In this document: positions 28,077-37,072 of the stretch, in pieces
How the letters are laid out: each line of letters opens with the position of its first letter
Numbering within the stretch: position 1 is the stretch's first letter
Assembly (NCBI RefSeq): GCF_023744375.2
Contig: NZ_CP146284.1
Location: 3,286,001 to 3,350,000, forward strand
DNA from: Parabacteroides sp. AD58
GTDB lineage: Bacteria; Bacteroidota; Bacteroidia; Bacteroidales; Tannerellaceae
DNA length: 64,000 nt
Reading direction: 5' to 3'
Position numbers and translations under genes: made by a program
Notes under the pieces: generated by a model
The model's database searches: none
Told to the model about the DNA's origin: nothing
The model's input: the letters and a program-made list of their open reading frames with translations, nothing else

Positions 28077-29333
28077 ATGAAAAGAAAGAATTTCTTTTAC
28101 GGAGGAGTCATGGCTTTGATGATGGCTTGTTCAATGAGTGCTTGTTCGGAATCGGATAATCCAAAACCGGATGCTGGTGGAAAGGACGATCCGACTAATT
28201 TGGACTACAAGGCTGAAAATGCAGTTGCCTGGGGCAACTATATGTATAATGTAGGTCTGTTGTTGAATCAGGATGCCTTGGTTCTATATAAGTATTGGAC
28301 GGAAGACTATGATGGCAAAGGTCCGTATGCCACCATCTTTAAAGATCAGACCGGTGGAGCTTACAGCAGTGCTTTGGCCTGTGTCCAGGAAATGGTAGAA
28401 GGCGGTATGTGGAACATCGCCAACGAAGTAGGAGATGCCAAAATCAAAGATCCCTGGGAAAAATATACCAGTGGCGATAAAGATGGTGGGCTTTATGCTG
28501 TTGAATCGTGGTATAGCTGGCATTCACGTGACGACTATACGAATAATATCTTCTCTATCCGTAATACGTACTACGGACGCATTGATGATAATGATGTAAA
28601 TAAGGTAGACGGAAATCTGAATGCTTTTGCTTCTTATGCGGATTTCGATGATGCCGGTGATATTGCAGAGAAATCCTTGTCTACCTTGGTTGCTTCCGTA
28701 AATCCGGAACTCGATAAGAAAATCAAAACTTTGATCTTCGAATCAGCCAAGGCTATTCAGGCGATTCCGCAACCTTTCCGTAATAACATCGACAGTAAAG
28801 AATCGGTTGCAGCTATGGATAAATGTGTGGAATTGGCGGGTGCCTTGAAGAATGAGTTGCTGCCATTCGTAACAAATGAGTTGAGTAATTCAAAATATGA
28901 TGCTCAGTTGGATGCAGTGGCAGAACAGTTTGTAGATGCGGTTGTCCTTCCTACCTATAAAGATCTGAAAGAAAAGAATACAGCTCTGTTGGAATCCGTG
29001 AATAAGTTCCGGACTCATCCGAGTGATGAGGCGTTTGAAGCGGCATGTAGTGCTTGGATTAAGGCCCGTGAACCGTGGGAAAAGAGCGAAGCCTTCCTGA
29101 TTGGCCCTGTTGCCAATAAAGGATTAGATCCTAACATGGACAGTTGGCCTTTGGATCAGGCCGGTATCGTGCAGGTATTGGAATCACAAAACTGGAATGA
29201 TATGCAGTGGAGCGGTAATTTCAGTGAGGAAGATAAAGCTATTGGTGCGGCCCAAAGTGTTCGTGGATATCATACCTTGGAATATTTATTGTTTAAAGAC
29301 GGTCAGCCCAGAAAGACTGTTAGCACGAAATAA
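28077..29333 (+). CDS. Imelysin-like (peptidase M75) lipoprotein
   Basis: A 418-aa lipoprotein: signal MALMMACSMSAC-SESDN. The C-terminal part carries GYHTLEYLLFKDG, the G-x-H-x-x-E motif of the imelysin/EfeO-M75 family, and two helical bundles are predicted. Members bind metals and are linked to iron uptake in several bacteria (EfeO, IrpA). It is 28 bases after the porin and in the same frame cluster as a di-haem oxidoreductase, a common neighbour. Confidence 0.8.
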   Translation: MKRKNFFYGGVMALMMACSMSACSESDNPKPDAGGKDDPTNLDYKAENAVAWGNYMYNVGLLLNQDALVLYKYWTEDYDGKGPYATIFKDQTGGAYSSALACVQEMVEGGMWNIANEVGDAKIKDPWEKYTSGDKDGGLYAVESWYSWHSRDDYTNNIFSIRNTYYGRIDDNDVNKVDGNLNAFASYADFDDAGDIAEKSLSTLVASVNPELDKKIKTLIFESAKAIQAIPQPFRNNIDSKESVAAMDKCVELAGALKNELLPFVTNELSNSKYDAQLDAVAEQFVDAVVLPTYKDLKEKNTALLESVNKFRTHPSDEAFEAACSAWIKAREPWEKSEAFLIGPVANKGLDPNMDSWPLDQAGIVQVLESQNWNDMQWSGNFSEEDKAIGAAQSVRGYHTLEYLLFKDGQPRKTVSTK

Positions 29334-29342
29334 CTATGGATA

Positions 29343-29443
29343 TAAATAATAAGGAAAGATCGGCCTTGAAGCATTAAAAACTTTCCTCTGGAGTACTTCA
29401 AGGTTCTCTGCACGAGAGAAGAATCTGGTGATTTATAGTAAAT
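29343..29443 (+). other. Gap with hairpins between imelysin and di-haem genes
   Basis: The 131-base gap contains CCTTGAAG/CTTCAAGG (about 29364-29407) and the perfect TTCTCT/AGAGAA hairpin just after it. No T-run follows, so these are not terminators; they may shape mRNA stability between the co-transcribed genes. Confidence 0.35.
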
Positions 29444-29464
29444 AAAGAATTTATCCAATAAAAT

Positions 29465-30904
29465 ATGGAGATGAAACGATTGTATCAGTTTACAGTTTCG
29501 TTGTCGCTTTTGCTTTCGTGTATGGCTTGCGAAAAAGATGAAAAGATGGATATGGATAAAGTAAATGTCCCAAACGGTTATGCTCTTTCGGCAGGGACTT
29601 CAACCATCTTTCTCAATTCGTCTGTTGCTTATGATACGGAAGCCGATTGGGTGACAGGGGCAAATGCCAGTCGTTTTAACAATGGTGACGGATTATATGA
29701 TGATGTTCGCACCAGTAGTAATACAGACGGAGGTGGTCTTGGCCCTGTTTATGCCGGATATTCCTGCGGAAGTTGCCATCGGAATGCCGGACGGACCAAA
29801 CCGACACTGTGGGAAAACGGCGGGTCGGGGAATTATGGCTTCTCATCGATGTTAGTATATATCACACGTCGCAATGGCTCTTTTTTCCGGGATTACGGGC
29901 GGGTACTTCATGACCAGGCAATTTATGGTGTAAAACCGGAAGGCAAGCTTTCAGTGAAGTATGAATATGAGACATTCTCATTCCCGGATGGAGAAACGTA
30001 TGAGCTATGCAAACCCGTCTATCATATTAGTGAATGGTATAAAGACAGCATTGCTCCAGAAGACTTGTTCTGTTCGGTTCGTATTCCGCTACGTCATGTC
30101 GGACTGGGTCCGATGATGGCCATTGACAGAAATGAGATCATCGCTTTGGCTGCCAAGAGCAATTATCCGGAATATGGGATTAGCGGACGGGTAAATTATA
30201 TCACGGAGAAAGGCATTACGGGTGTTGGGCTTTCGGGTAATAAGGCACAACACCTCGACTTGACGGTCGAACTGGGTTTCTCGAGCGATATGGGAGTCAC
30301 GAATAGCCGTTATCCGGAAGAAATCTGCGAAGGACAGGCACAAATCAGCCAGGGAAGCATGATGGGACTTTCGTATGACCAGCTCGACATCTCAACGAAG
30401 GATATGGAAGATGTAGACCTGTATATGCAAAGTTTAGGCGTTCCGGCTCGTCGGAATGTGAACGATCCGCAGGTGATCTTGGGCGAAGAGAAGTTCTATG
30501 AGGCGAAATGTCATCTTTGCCACGTGCCGACCTTGCATACACGGCCGGAAGGTTCAGTCTTATTGAACGGAACGCGCTTACCTTGGTTAGGCGGACAGAC
30601 TATTCATCCGTATTCGGATTATTTACTGCACGATATGGGATCAGAAATCATGGGTGTCGGACTGAATGATAATTATACCAGCGGAATGGCGCAGGGAAAT
30701 GAATGGCGTACAACTCCTTTGTGGGGAATCGGGTTACAAGAAAAAGTGAATGGTCATACGTATTTCCTGCATGATGGCCGTGCCCGTAATTTAGTTGAGG
30801 CAATCATGTGGCACGGAGGAGAAGGAGAAGCCTCAAAAAACCTGTTCAAGCAAATGACGAAGGAAGAACGTGATGCCGTCATTGCTTTCTTGAATTCTTT
30901 ATAA
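29465..30904 (+). CDS. Di-haem oxidoreductase (DHOR/DUF1111) lipoprotein
   Basis: A 479-aa exported protein with a lipobox (LLLSCMAC-EKDEK) and two haem c motifs, CGSCH at residues 101-105 and CHLCH at 349-353. This matches the di-haem cytochrome c peroxidase-related DHOR family; the reaction is unknown, though members are often called thiol oxidoreductases. The initiator could be the ATG three codons later (MKRLYQF). It follows the imelysin gene in the likely iron-linked cluster. Confidence 0.85.
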   Translation: MEMKRLYQFTVSLSLLLSCMACEKDEKMDMDKVNVPNGYALSAGTSTIFLNSSVAYDTEADWVTGANASRFNNGDGLYDDVRTSSNTDGGGLGPVYAGYSCGSCHRNAGRTKPTLWENGGSGNYGFSSMLVYITRRNGSFFRDYGRVLHDQAIYGVKPEGKLSVKYEYETFSFPDGETYELCKPVYHISEWYKDSIAPEDLFCSVRIPLRHVGLGPMMAIDRNEIIALAAKSNYPEYGISGRVNYITEKGITGVGLSGNKAQHLDLTVELGFSSDMGVTNSRYPEEICEGQAQISQGSMMGLSYDQLDISTKDMEDVDLYMQSLGVPARRNVNDPQVILGEEKFYEAKCHLCHVPTLHTRPEGSVLLNGTRLPWLGGQTIHPYSDYLLHDMGSEIMGVGLNDNYTSGMAQGNEWRTTPLWGIGLQEKVNGHTYFLHDGRARNLVEAIMWHGGEGEASKNLFKQMTKEERDAVIAFLNSL

Positions 30905-30929
30905 ACATACACATCTTATAAATACAACA

Positions 30930-32144
30930 ATGAGACATCTATTGTTACTGATTGCGGCTTGTTTATTATTGCCGCTGGGCGCTTTTGCCCAATATGAAGA
31001 AGATACAGAGAATGGCGTGGTTTCCTTGGCTGGGAAAGAAGGCTTTTCTATTGCTACTAAAAAAGGAGATTTTGTGTTTAAGCCTTATTTGCTGGTACAG
31101 ACAAGTGCCAGTGTCAATTATTATGATGACGAAGGATTGGATCCTGCCTATAATCAGGATAACATCCATAATACAGGTTTTGCTATTCCTTATGCGGTAT
31201 TGGGCTTTACGGGTAAGGCTTTCAACCGGGTAACATTTAACTTGTCTATCAATGCGGCCGGTAGCGGAGGAAATATTCTTCAGCAAGCCTGGTTTGACTA
31301 TGAGGTAAAGGAAAGTTTTGCTATTCGTGTAGGAAAGTTCAAGACTCCTTTCACGCATGCGTATTTGACTACCTTGGGTGAAACTTTAATGCCAACATTG
31401 CCTGTTTCACTGACTTCATCGGTGATTCTACCTTATTCGTTGAATGCCGTGACTCCTAATATAGGAACAGGGTTCGACCTTGGAGTTGAGGTACACGGAC
31501 TGGTGAACAAGAAGTTCGGTTACGAAGTAGGTATTTTCAACGGGACAGGCAGCTCGGTAAATACCGCTTCCAAGACTTTTAGTGACGACTGGCATATTCC
31601 GTCTTTACTCTATGCGGGCCGGCTGACGTATATGCCTAAAGGAATAATGCCCGCCACGCAAGGTAATCCCAATCGTTTACGGGAAGATAAACTTTTGTTC
31701 GGACTCTCGTCTTCCTTGAATGTGGAGAGCGAGAGCGAAAGCACCAATGATTTTCGGGCAGGTGCCGAATTTGCGATGTTGAAGAACCGTCTTTATCTGG
31801 GAGCCGAGATTTACTATATGCAGGTCGGTTTTACCAAACGGCAGAAGATTGATGAGACATATCACTATTTAGGCGGATATGTACAGGGCGGGTATTTTGT
31901 GTTTGACCGTTTACAGGCAACAGCCCGTTATGACTTCTTCAATCGCAACGGATTAGATACAAATGGATTTCTGAATATGCCGGCAGTAGGATTTAATTAT
32001 TTCTTCCGGGGATGTAATCTGAAATTACAGGCCATGTATCAGTTTATCGGTCGTGCCGGACATGACAGGCAACTTGACCGCGATAATGATGATTTGGGAT
32101 TAGCCATGCATTCCGGAACGGTTATGCTTCAATATACATTCTAA
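30930..32144 (+). CDS. Porin family outer-membrane protein
   Basis: 404 aa. The signal peptide is MRHLLLLIAACLLLPLGAFA-QYEE. The body is a porin-type barrel: FVFKPYLLVQTSASVNYY, FTGKAFNRVTFNLSINAAGSGG, FAIRVGKFKTPFTHAYLTTLGETLMPTLP, ending LHSGTVMLQYTF with terminal Phe, the usual BAM signal. It resembles phosphate-selective porin O/P types in its loops. It follows the di-haem gene by 25 bases. Confidence 0.8.
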   Translation: MRHLLLLIAACLLLPLGAFAQYEEDTENGVVSLAGKEGFSIATKKGDFVFKPYLLVQTSASVNYYDDEGLDPAYNQDNIHNTGFAIPYAVLGFTGKAFNRVTFNLSINAAGSGGNILQQAWFDYEVKESFAIRVGKFKTPFTHAYLTTLGETLMPTLPVSLTSSVILPYSLNAVTPNIGTGFDLGVEVHGLVNKKFGYEVGIFNGTGSSVNTASKTFSDDWHIPSLLYAGRLTYMPKGIMPATQGNPNRLREDKLLFGLSSSLNVESESESTNDFRAGAEFAMLKNRLYLGAEIYYMQVGFTKRQKIDETYHYLGGYVQGGYFVFDRLQATARYDFFNRNGLDTNGFLNMPAVGFNYFFRGCNLKLQAMYQFIGRAGHDRQLDRDNDDLGLAMHSGTVMLQYTF

Positions 32145-32156
32145 AGATAATAGATT

Positions 32157-32864
32157 ATGAATATGAAAACTTTCTTATCGGTGTGTATCGGACTGAGTCT
32201 GCTGTTTGCTCCGGCTTGTGATGATGGAAAAATTTATGATGAACATACTTCTGTTGTACGGGAAGGTGGAGCAGTAAACCTGACCGGCCATTTGCATGGC
32301 GTTGATTCTTGGCCCGGAGGTTATAGCATTGTACTGGCCGGATTTGCCGGTACGAATGAGTATGCGCAGACTGCGCAGGGAATTACTCCTGCAGCTGATG
32401 GAAGCGTCAGTATGACTCTTCAGGGAATACCCGCGGAAGTGACTCGTGTGGAGGTTTGTGCTATTAACAAGCTGCGTAAACGTATTGCGACTTTCTATGC
32501 GGTTGATTATGAAGAGACAGCAGATACACTGCGTCTTGATATGGGAACAGTCGATGCTCGTATGTATGCTGCTATTCAGTCGGGAGTATTTGATCGCTCT
32601 TGTACGGCCTGTCACGGGGGAAGCACAAAACCGGCTGCCGGTTTATATCTGACGGAAGGGAAAAGTCACGCTGCTTTAGTTGGAATAGTGGCTGACCGGA
32701 GTGCGGATAGTCTCTTGCTGGTGAATCCGGGAAATGCGTCGGAAAGTTTTCTGCATGTTATGCTTCGGGAAAATGTATTGAGGTATGATCATACGCAAAT
32801 TATAACTTCGGCTAATACGTTACAGTTGATTGACGACTGGATTGACAACGGTGCCAATGAATAA
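32157..32864 (+). CDS. Haem c-type (CxxCH) lipoprotein
   Basis: A 235-aa lipoprotein (FAPAC-DDGKIYDEH at the lipobox). A single CTACH motif at residues 149-153 is followed by GGSTKPAAGLYLTEG, a mono-haem cytochrome c context of the kind found in DUF-type periplasmic cytochromes. The N-terminal half is a beta domain with no clear family. It sits between a porin and the Rid-family gene and most likely passes electrons with the di-haem protein, an inference from proximity. Confidence 0.75.
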   Translation: MNMKTFLSVCIGLSLLFAPACDDGKIYDEHTSVVREGGAVNLTGHLHGVDSWPGGYSIVLAGFAGTNEYAQTAQGITPAADGSVSMTLQGIPAEVTRVEVCAINKLRKRIATFYAVDYEETADTLRLDMGTVDARMYAAIQSGVFDRSCTACHGGSTKPAAGLYLTEGKSHAALVGIVADRSADSLLLVNPGNASESFLHVMLRENVLRYDHTQIITSANTLQLIDDWIDNGANE

Positions 32865-32867
32865 TAT

Positions 32868-34031
32868 ATGAATAGGATGGAATGGAAAAGAGTAACATAT
32901 TTGGAGGGTGCCGTTGAGGCACAAATCTCTACTTTTACAGGGAAAGGCGGAACGACAGAGCATCATGTTATGTTGTCAGTTATCAATGACAATCTCTCTT
33001 TTGCCGAGCAGTTTCAATCTCTTCAGCAAGCTTATGCTTGTTGCCTTGAAAATGAACTGCAAGATGGTGCTGTAGCCGTCTTTCGCCGGTATTTCTTAAG
33101 CGATGCCGCCAATCAGGCAGATTGGGTAATGGCATGGGAATGTGAACAGACGCAATGTGCGTTATCAATACTGCAACAAGCGCCTCTAAATGGAACGAAA
33201 GTGGCATTCTGGACTTGGCTGGTGACTAATACTTCTGTTGAGACGGATATGAATGGAATGGTATTGGCTCGACGAGGAATTTATACCCATATGTGGACTG
33301 CAGGAGCGTACAATAAAGCTTCAACCTCCGAATATCAGACCCGGCTTTTGCTTAATGACTATGTGATGCAACTGATGACTCGGGGTTGTATCTTGGCTAA
33401 AGACTGTATTCGTACTTGGTTCTTTGTGCAGAATGTGGATGTAAATTACGCAGGAGTGGTAAAGGCGCGGAAAGAAGTGTTTCTAACACAGAACCTGACG
33501 GAAGAAACACACTATATTGCAAGTACGGGAATAGAAGGACGTTCTGGTGATCCTTCTGTTTTGGTGACCATGGATACCTATGCAATCCAAGGTCTTTTGC
33601 CCGATCAAATTCAATTTCTTTATGCTCCGTCGCATCTGAATCCGACATATGAATATGGTGTGACTTTTGAGCGAGGAACAGCCGTGAGTTTCGGAGACCG
33701 AAAGCAGATATTTCTTTCGGGTACTGCGAGTATTGATAATCGGGGAGAAATTGTTGCTCCCGGAGATATCATAAGTCAGGCAAAACGTATGATGGAGAAT
33801 ATACAGGTCTTATTGACAGAAGCGGGTGCGACATGGAAGGATACTATGCAGGCAATCGTTTATTTGCGTGATCCGGCAGACTACCGGGTGATATCTGATT
33901 TCTTTTCTTCTGAATATCCAGATTGGCCTTATCTGCTTGTTCATGCGCCGGTCTGCCGGCCTGGTTGGCTATGTGAGACAGAGTGTATCGCTGTTGTGCC
34001 GGCTTCGAACGAAAAATATTCTCCGTTTTAG
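32868..34031 (+). CDS. Long Rid-family (RidA/YjgF-like) protein
   Basis: A 387-aa cytoplasmic protein; no signal peptide is seen. The C-terminal third (about 255-387) has the RidA-like pattern FLSGTASIDNRGEIVAPGDIISQAKRMMENIQVLL-TEAGATWKDTMQAIVYLRDPADY. The N-terminal two thirds resemble the FkbO/Hyg5-like (chorismatase-like) arrangement found in long Rid relatives. Single-domain RidA deaminates reactive enamines and imines, but the Arg that serves it is not visible here, so the function is open. The stop of the preceding gene is 3 bases upstream. Confidence 0.7.
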   Translation: MNRMEWKRVTYLEGAVEAQISTFTGKGGTTEHHVMLSVINDNLSFAEQFQSLQQAYACCLENELQDGAVAVFRRYFLSDAANQADWVMAWECEQTQCALSILQQAPLNGTKVAFWTWLVTNTSVETDMNGMVLARRGIYTHMWTAGAYNKASTSEYQTRLLLNDYVMQLMTRGCILAKDCIRTWFFVQNVDVNYAGVVKARKEVFLTQNLTEETHYIASTGIEGRSGDPSVLVTMDTYAIQGLLPDQIQFLYAPSHLNPTYEYGVTFERGTAVSFGDRKQIFLSGTASIDNRGEIVAPGDIISQAKRMMENIQVLLTEAGATWKDTMQAIVYLRDPADYRVISDFFSSEYPDWPYLLVHAPVCRPGWLCETECIAVVPASNEKYSPF

Positions 34032-34143
34032 ATCTATCCATAGATTTTCTATTTGCATACAGGCTTTAGAATCATTGATTCGGTGCGAAGGATACATTTA
34101 AGTATTCTGTAAATTTAATTTTAGCAACCTAAAATGAAAGTTT

Positions 34144-34899
34144 ATGAAGCAAAATGACGTAACTTTGGAAACACAATTACCCATACGATTAGATATAGCT
34201 ATGTACAAAAAAGGTCTTTATAAGGAAACAGATAAGATGAGCGACTTGATTTGCGAAAACTATCCGATGGTTTTGGTGATGAGCCGTTTTGGAATCGCAT
34301 TGGGCTTTGGAGAAAAGAGCATAGGAGAAGTGTGTCGTCAGAATGGTGTCGATGCTTATACATTTTTAGCTGTAGTAAATTTCCTGACGGGAGAGATACA
34401 AGGAGTAAACGATATTCTCAGTAGCCGTTTGTCATTGGAAACTCTTATTCGTTATTTGCATAATGCTCATGATTACTTTCTGGCCTTCCGTTTACCCAAT
34501 ATGCGGCGTAAGCTGAACGATGCCATCAGTGGTTGCCCGGAAGATGTGGCATTCGTTATCCGACGCTTTTTCGATGAGTACGCAGAAGAAGTCAACAAAC
34601 ATATGTCATATGAGGAAAAGGTCGTTTTCCCATATGTGCGGGATTTGTTGGCTGGTAAGGCAAGTGAAAAATATAATATTTCCATTTTCCGTAAGCGTCA
34701 TGAACAGATTGATCAAAAGCTTTCCGATTTGAAGAATATTCTGATCAAGTATTATCCGGGAGAAGGCGGATATTTACTAAATAGTGTCCTGTTTGATTTG
34801 TTTACAACGGAAGAAGATCTGGTTTCACACTCATTAGTGGAAGATAATCTTTTTGTTCCTTCTATTTTGTGGCATGAAAATAACCTGTTAAATCGATAA
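34144..34899 (+). CDS. RIC-like hemerythrin domain protein
   Basis: 251 aa. The N-terminal part (IGEVCRQNGVDAYTFLAVVNFL) matches the ScdA/YtfE domain, and the remainder is a hemerythrin-like helical bundle with metal-type residues in HNAHDYFLAF, HMSYEEKVVFPY and KRHEQIDQKL. RIC proteins repair iron-sulfur clusters damaged by NO or oxidants. It starts a pair with the LuxR-type gene, 12 bases apart, and stands after the iron/haem cluster with a weak TAATTTTA promoter box near 34116. Confidence 0.8.
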   Translation: MKQNDVTLETQLPIRLDIAMYKKGLYKETDKMSDLICENYPMVLVMSRFGIALGFGEKSIGEVCRQNGVDAYTFLAVVNFLTGEIQGVNDILSSRLSLETLIRYLHNAHDYFLAFRLPNMRRKLNDAISGCPEDVAFVIRRFFDEYAEEVNKHMSYEEKVVFPYVRDLLAGKASEKYNISIFRKRHEQIDQKLSDLKNILIKYYPGEGGYLLNSVLFDLFTTEEDLVSHSLVEDNLFVPSILWHENNLLNR

Positions 34900-34911
34900 T
34901 TCGAACAAAAT

Positions 34912-35520
34912 ATGAAAGCGAATTTGAAGATTGCGATAGTTGAACCATCGGTTATGGTGCGAATGGGATTAAGTGCACTTCTGCGGAAATTACCCGGAAT
35001 GCAACTGTCGGTAGTCGAAATCCTGGATATTGAATCGTTGCTGGATTCGCTTCGTATTCATAAACCAGATGTTTTAATTGCTTGTCCACAATTATTATTG
35101 CATCATTCTTTTCATCATCTGCGAGAAGAATCCTCTCATGCCGAGATGAAAATACTGGCTTTATTGACGGCTCTCTGTCCGACACATCTTTTACGCATGT
35201 TCGATGATCAAATCAGCCTTTATGATACAGCAGAGCAAATTCGGGAAAAGCTGGAGCGTTTGGTTAAGACACAAGAAGATGATAGTGAAGAATCGGGCGA
35301 TGAACAACAGAGCTTGAGCGCTCGGGAAAAGGAAATTGTTATCTGCGTTGTGAAAGGAATGACCAATCGGGAGATTGCCGACAAATTATTCTTGTCTACA
35401 CATACGGTAATTACTCACCGGAGAAACATCGCTCGTAAACTGCAAATACATAGTCCAAGTGGTTTGACAATTTACGCAATTGTCAATAAATTAGTGGAAT
35501 TGAAAGATATAAAACAATAG
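34912..35520 (+). CDS. LuxR/NarL-type regulator with degenerate receiver domain
   Basis: A 202-aa transcription factor. Residues about 1-120 resemble a NarL-type receiver (LKIAIVEPSVMVRMGLSALLRKL), but the phospho-acceptor Asp is missing: the strand reads DVLIACP with Cys58, and the acidic pair near residue 10 is VEP. Residues about 135-195 are the LuxR HTH (LSAREKEIVICVVKGMTNREIADKLFLSTHTVITHRRNIARKL). It most likely acts without phosphorylation, sensing through the receiver-like fold or a partner such as the adjacent hemerythrin protein. Confidence 0.85.
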   Translation: MKANLKIAIVEPSVMVRMGLSALLRKLPGMQLSVVEILDIESLLDSLRIHKPDVLIACPQLLLHHSFHHLREESSHAEMKILALLTALCPTHLLRMFDDQISLYDTAEQIREKLERLVKTQEDDSEESGDEQQSLSAREKEIVICVVKGMTNREIADKLFLSTHTVITHRRNIARKLQIHSPSGLTIYAIVNKLVELKDIKQ

Positions 35521-35579
35521 AAAGACAGGTGTAACAGGAATGTAATATGAATGTTTCTGAAATGTAATAGAAGTTAAGC

Positions 35580-35587
35580 TATCTTTG
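35580..35587 (+). promoter_or_regulatory. Probable -7 box of the porin O/P gene
   Basis: TATCTTTG 16 bases before ATG 35604; no exact TTTG at -33. Confidence 0.45.
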
Positions 35588-35603
35588 CACAAAATTCAAC
35601 TTC

Positions 35604-36875
35604 ATGAAATTCAGAAATATTCTATTTGCATTCAGTTTGGTGGTTACTACGTTGAGCCTGCAGGCTCAGGAAAAGCCCGCCAAGTCATTCTCTTCATTTA
35701 TTGATTCACTGGCAAATGTTGATGAACCGTCCGAAGATATCTTGAATAAGATCCGGAATATGCCGAATATTGAAGTCGGTAAAGGTATTTCTTTTGAGCC
35801 GGCAGATAAACGGTATAAGATGACGATGCGTTTCCGCATGCAGAACATGGCATCCGTATCGTTGAATGATGATTTTTCATACTCAGAGGCTGAAGCTCGG
35901 GTAAAACGCTTGCGTTTGCGTTTTGACGGATACATATTTTCTCCCAAATTGCTGTATTCTATACAACTTGGATTTACTCCGTATGATTCGAAAGACTTAC
36001 CGAATGGCAATGTGAATATTGTTCGAGATGCTATGGTCTATTATATGCCAACTCACGATTTTAGTATTGGTTTCGGACAGACAAAGATAAAGGCAAATCG
36101 TGCCCGCGTTAATTCGTCGAGTGCACTTCAATTTGTAGATCGCAGTATCGTCAATTCCGAATTTAATTTGGACCGCGACTTTGGTTTCTTTGCTGAATAT
36201 TATAAACCTGTAGTAGGTGATTTTAATATTGCATTGAAAGGTTCAATCACCTTGGGAGAAGGTCGTAACTGGAGTACAAGCAACCAAGGAGGATTAGCAT
36301 ATACGGGCCGTGTCGAACTATATCCTTTCGGCCGTTTTAAGTCTTTGGGTGATATAGCGGAAGGAGATTTTGAGCGTGAAGAACGAGTAAAGGTTTTGTT
36401 GGCTGGAGCTTATTCGTTTAATAATAAGACAAATCGTCTGCAAGGACAGAATGGCGAGTATATTCTTAATAATGAATTGCGTGATCTGAACAGTTACTTT
36501 GTGGATTTTATCTTGAAATATAATGGCTTTGCTTTTTATACGGATTTTATGGGACGGCAGTGTAATGAACCACTTTTTACGTCGGATCCGGAAACCTGTA
36601 TTTATACAGGTAATGGATTGAATGTCCAAGCCAGTTACTTATTCCCAAAGAACTGGGAAATAGCTGTCCGTAATTCTACCCTTTTCCCGGAAGAGAAGGT
36701 TCAGAAGATTGTTGGCTATGAGAACTATAATCAGACAACACTGGCGGTTACCCGATATTTAATAGGTCATAGCTTAAAAATTCAGGCTGATGCTTCCTAT
36801 AATCATCAACTGAATCCGGTAGATCCGACTTATAGTCGTTGGCAATTCCGATTCCAAGTGGAATTGGGTCTGTAA
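35604..36875 (+). CDS. Phosphate-selective porin O/P-like protein
   Basis: A 423-aa outer-membrane barrel. The signal peptide MKFRNILFAFSLVVTTLSLQA-QEKP is followed by a short linker and the porin O/P pattern: YKMTMRFRMQNMASVSLN, RVKRLRLRFDGYIFSPKLLYSIQLGF and FSIGFGQTKIKANRARVNSSSALQFVDRSIVNSEFNLDRDFG. It ends RWQFRFQVELGL. It has its own promoter box and terminator, so it is a separate transcript from the regulator pair. Confidence 0.85.
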   Translation: MKFRNILFAFSLVVTTLSLQAQEKPAKSFSSFIDSLANVDEPSEDILNKIRNMPNIEVGKGISFEPADKRYKMTMRFRMQNMASVSLNDDFSYSEAEARVKRLRLRFDGYIFSPKLLYSIQLGFTPYDSKDLPNGNVNIVRDAMVYYMPTHDFSIGFGQTKIKANRARVNSSSALQFVDRSIVNSEFNLDRDFGFFAEYYKPVVGDFNIALKGSITLGEGRNWSTSNQGGLAYTGRVELYPFGRFKSLGDIAEGDFEREERVKVLLAGAYSFNNKTNRLQGQNGEYILNNELRDLNSYFVDFILKYNGFAFYTDFMGRQCNEPLFTSDPETCIYTGNGLNVQASYLFPKNWEIAVRNSTLFPEEKVQKIVGYENYNQTTLAVTRYLIGHSLKIQADASYNHQLNPVDPTYSRWQFRFQVELGL

Positions 36876-36901
36876 TAAAGGAATCAGAATACTAAACAGA
36901 G

Positions 36902-36943
36902 CGGATTTAGAGTCTTATACAAAAGATTCTGAATCCGTTTTTT
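36902..36943 (+). terminator. Terminator after the porin O/P gene
   Basis: A 13-base stem with two wobble pairs, CGGATT...AATCCG (36902-36937), followed by TTTTTTATA. Confidence 0.8.
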
Positions 36944-37072
36944 ATATATTGAAAAGTTAATTTTTGGAAATTCTAAAATCGTGATTTAAACAAATGCCTG
37001 TTGTCTGAGTCTATTCATTCAAACTTACTAACAAAGAAATGTGATTCGCAATTCTAATAATTATCAGAGCAG

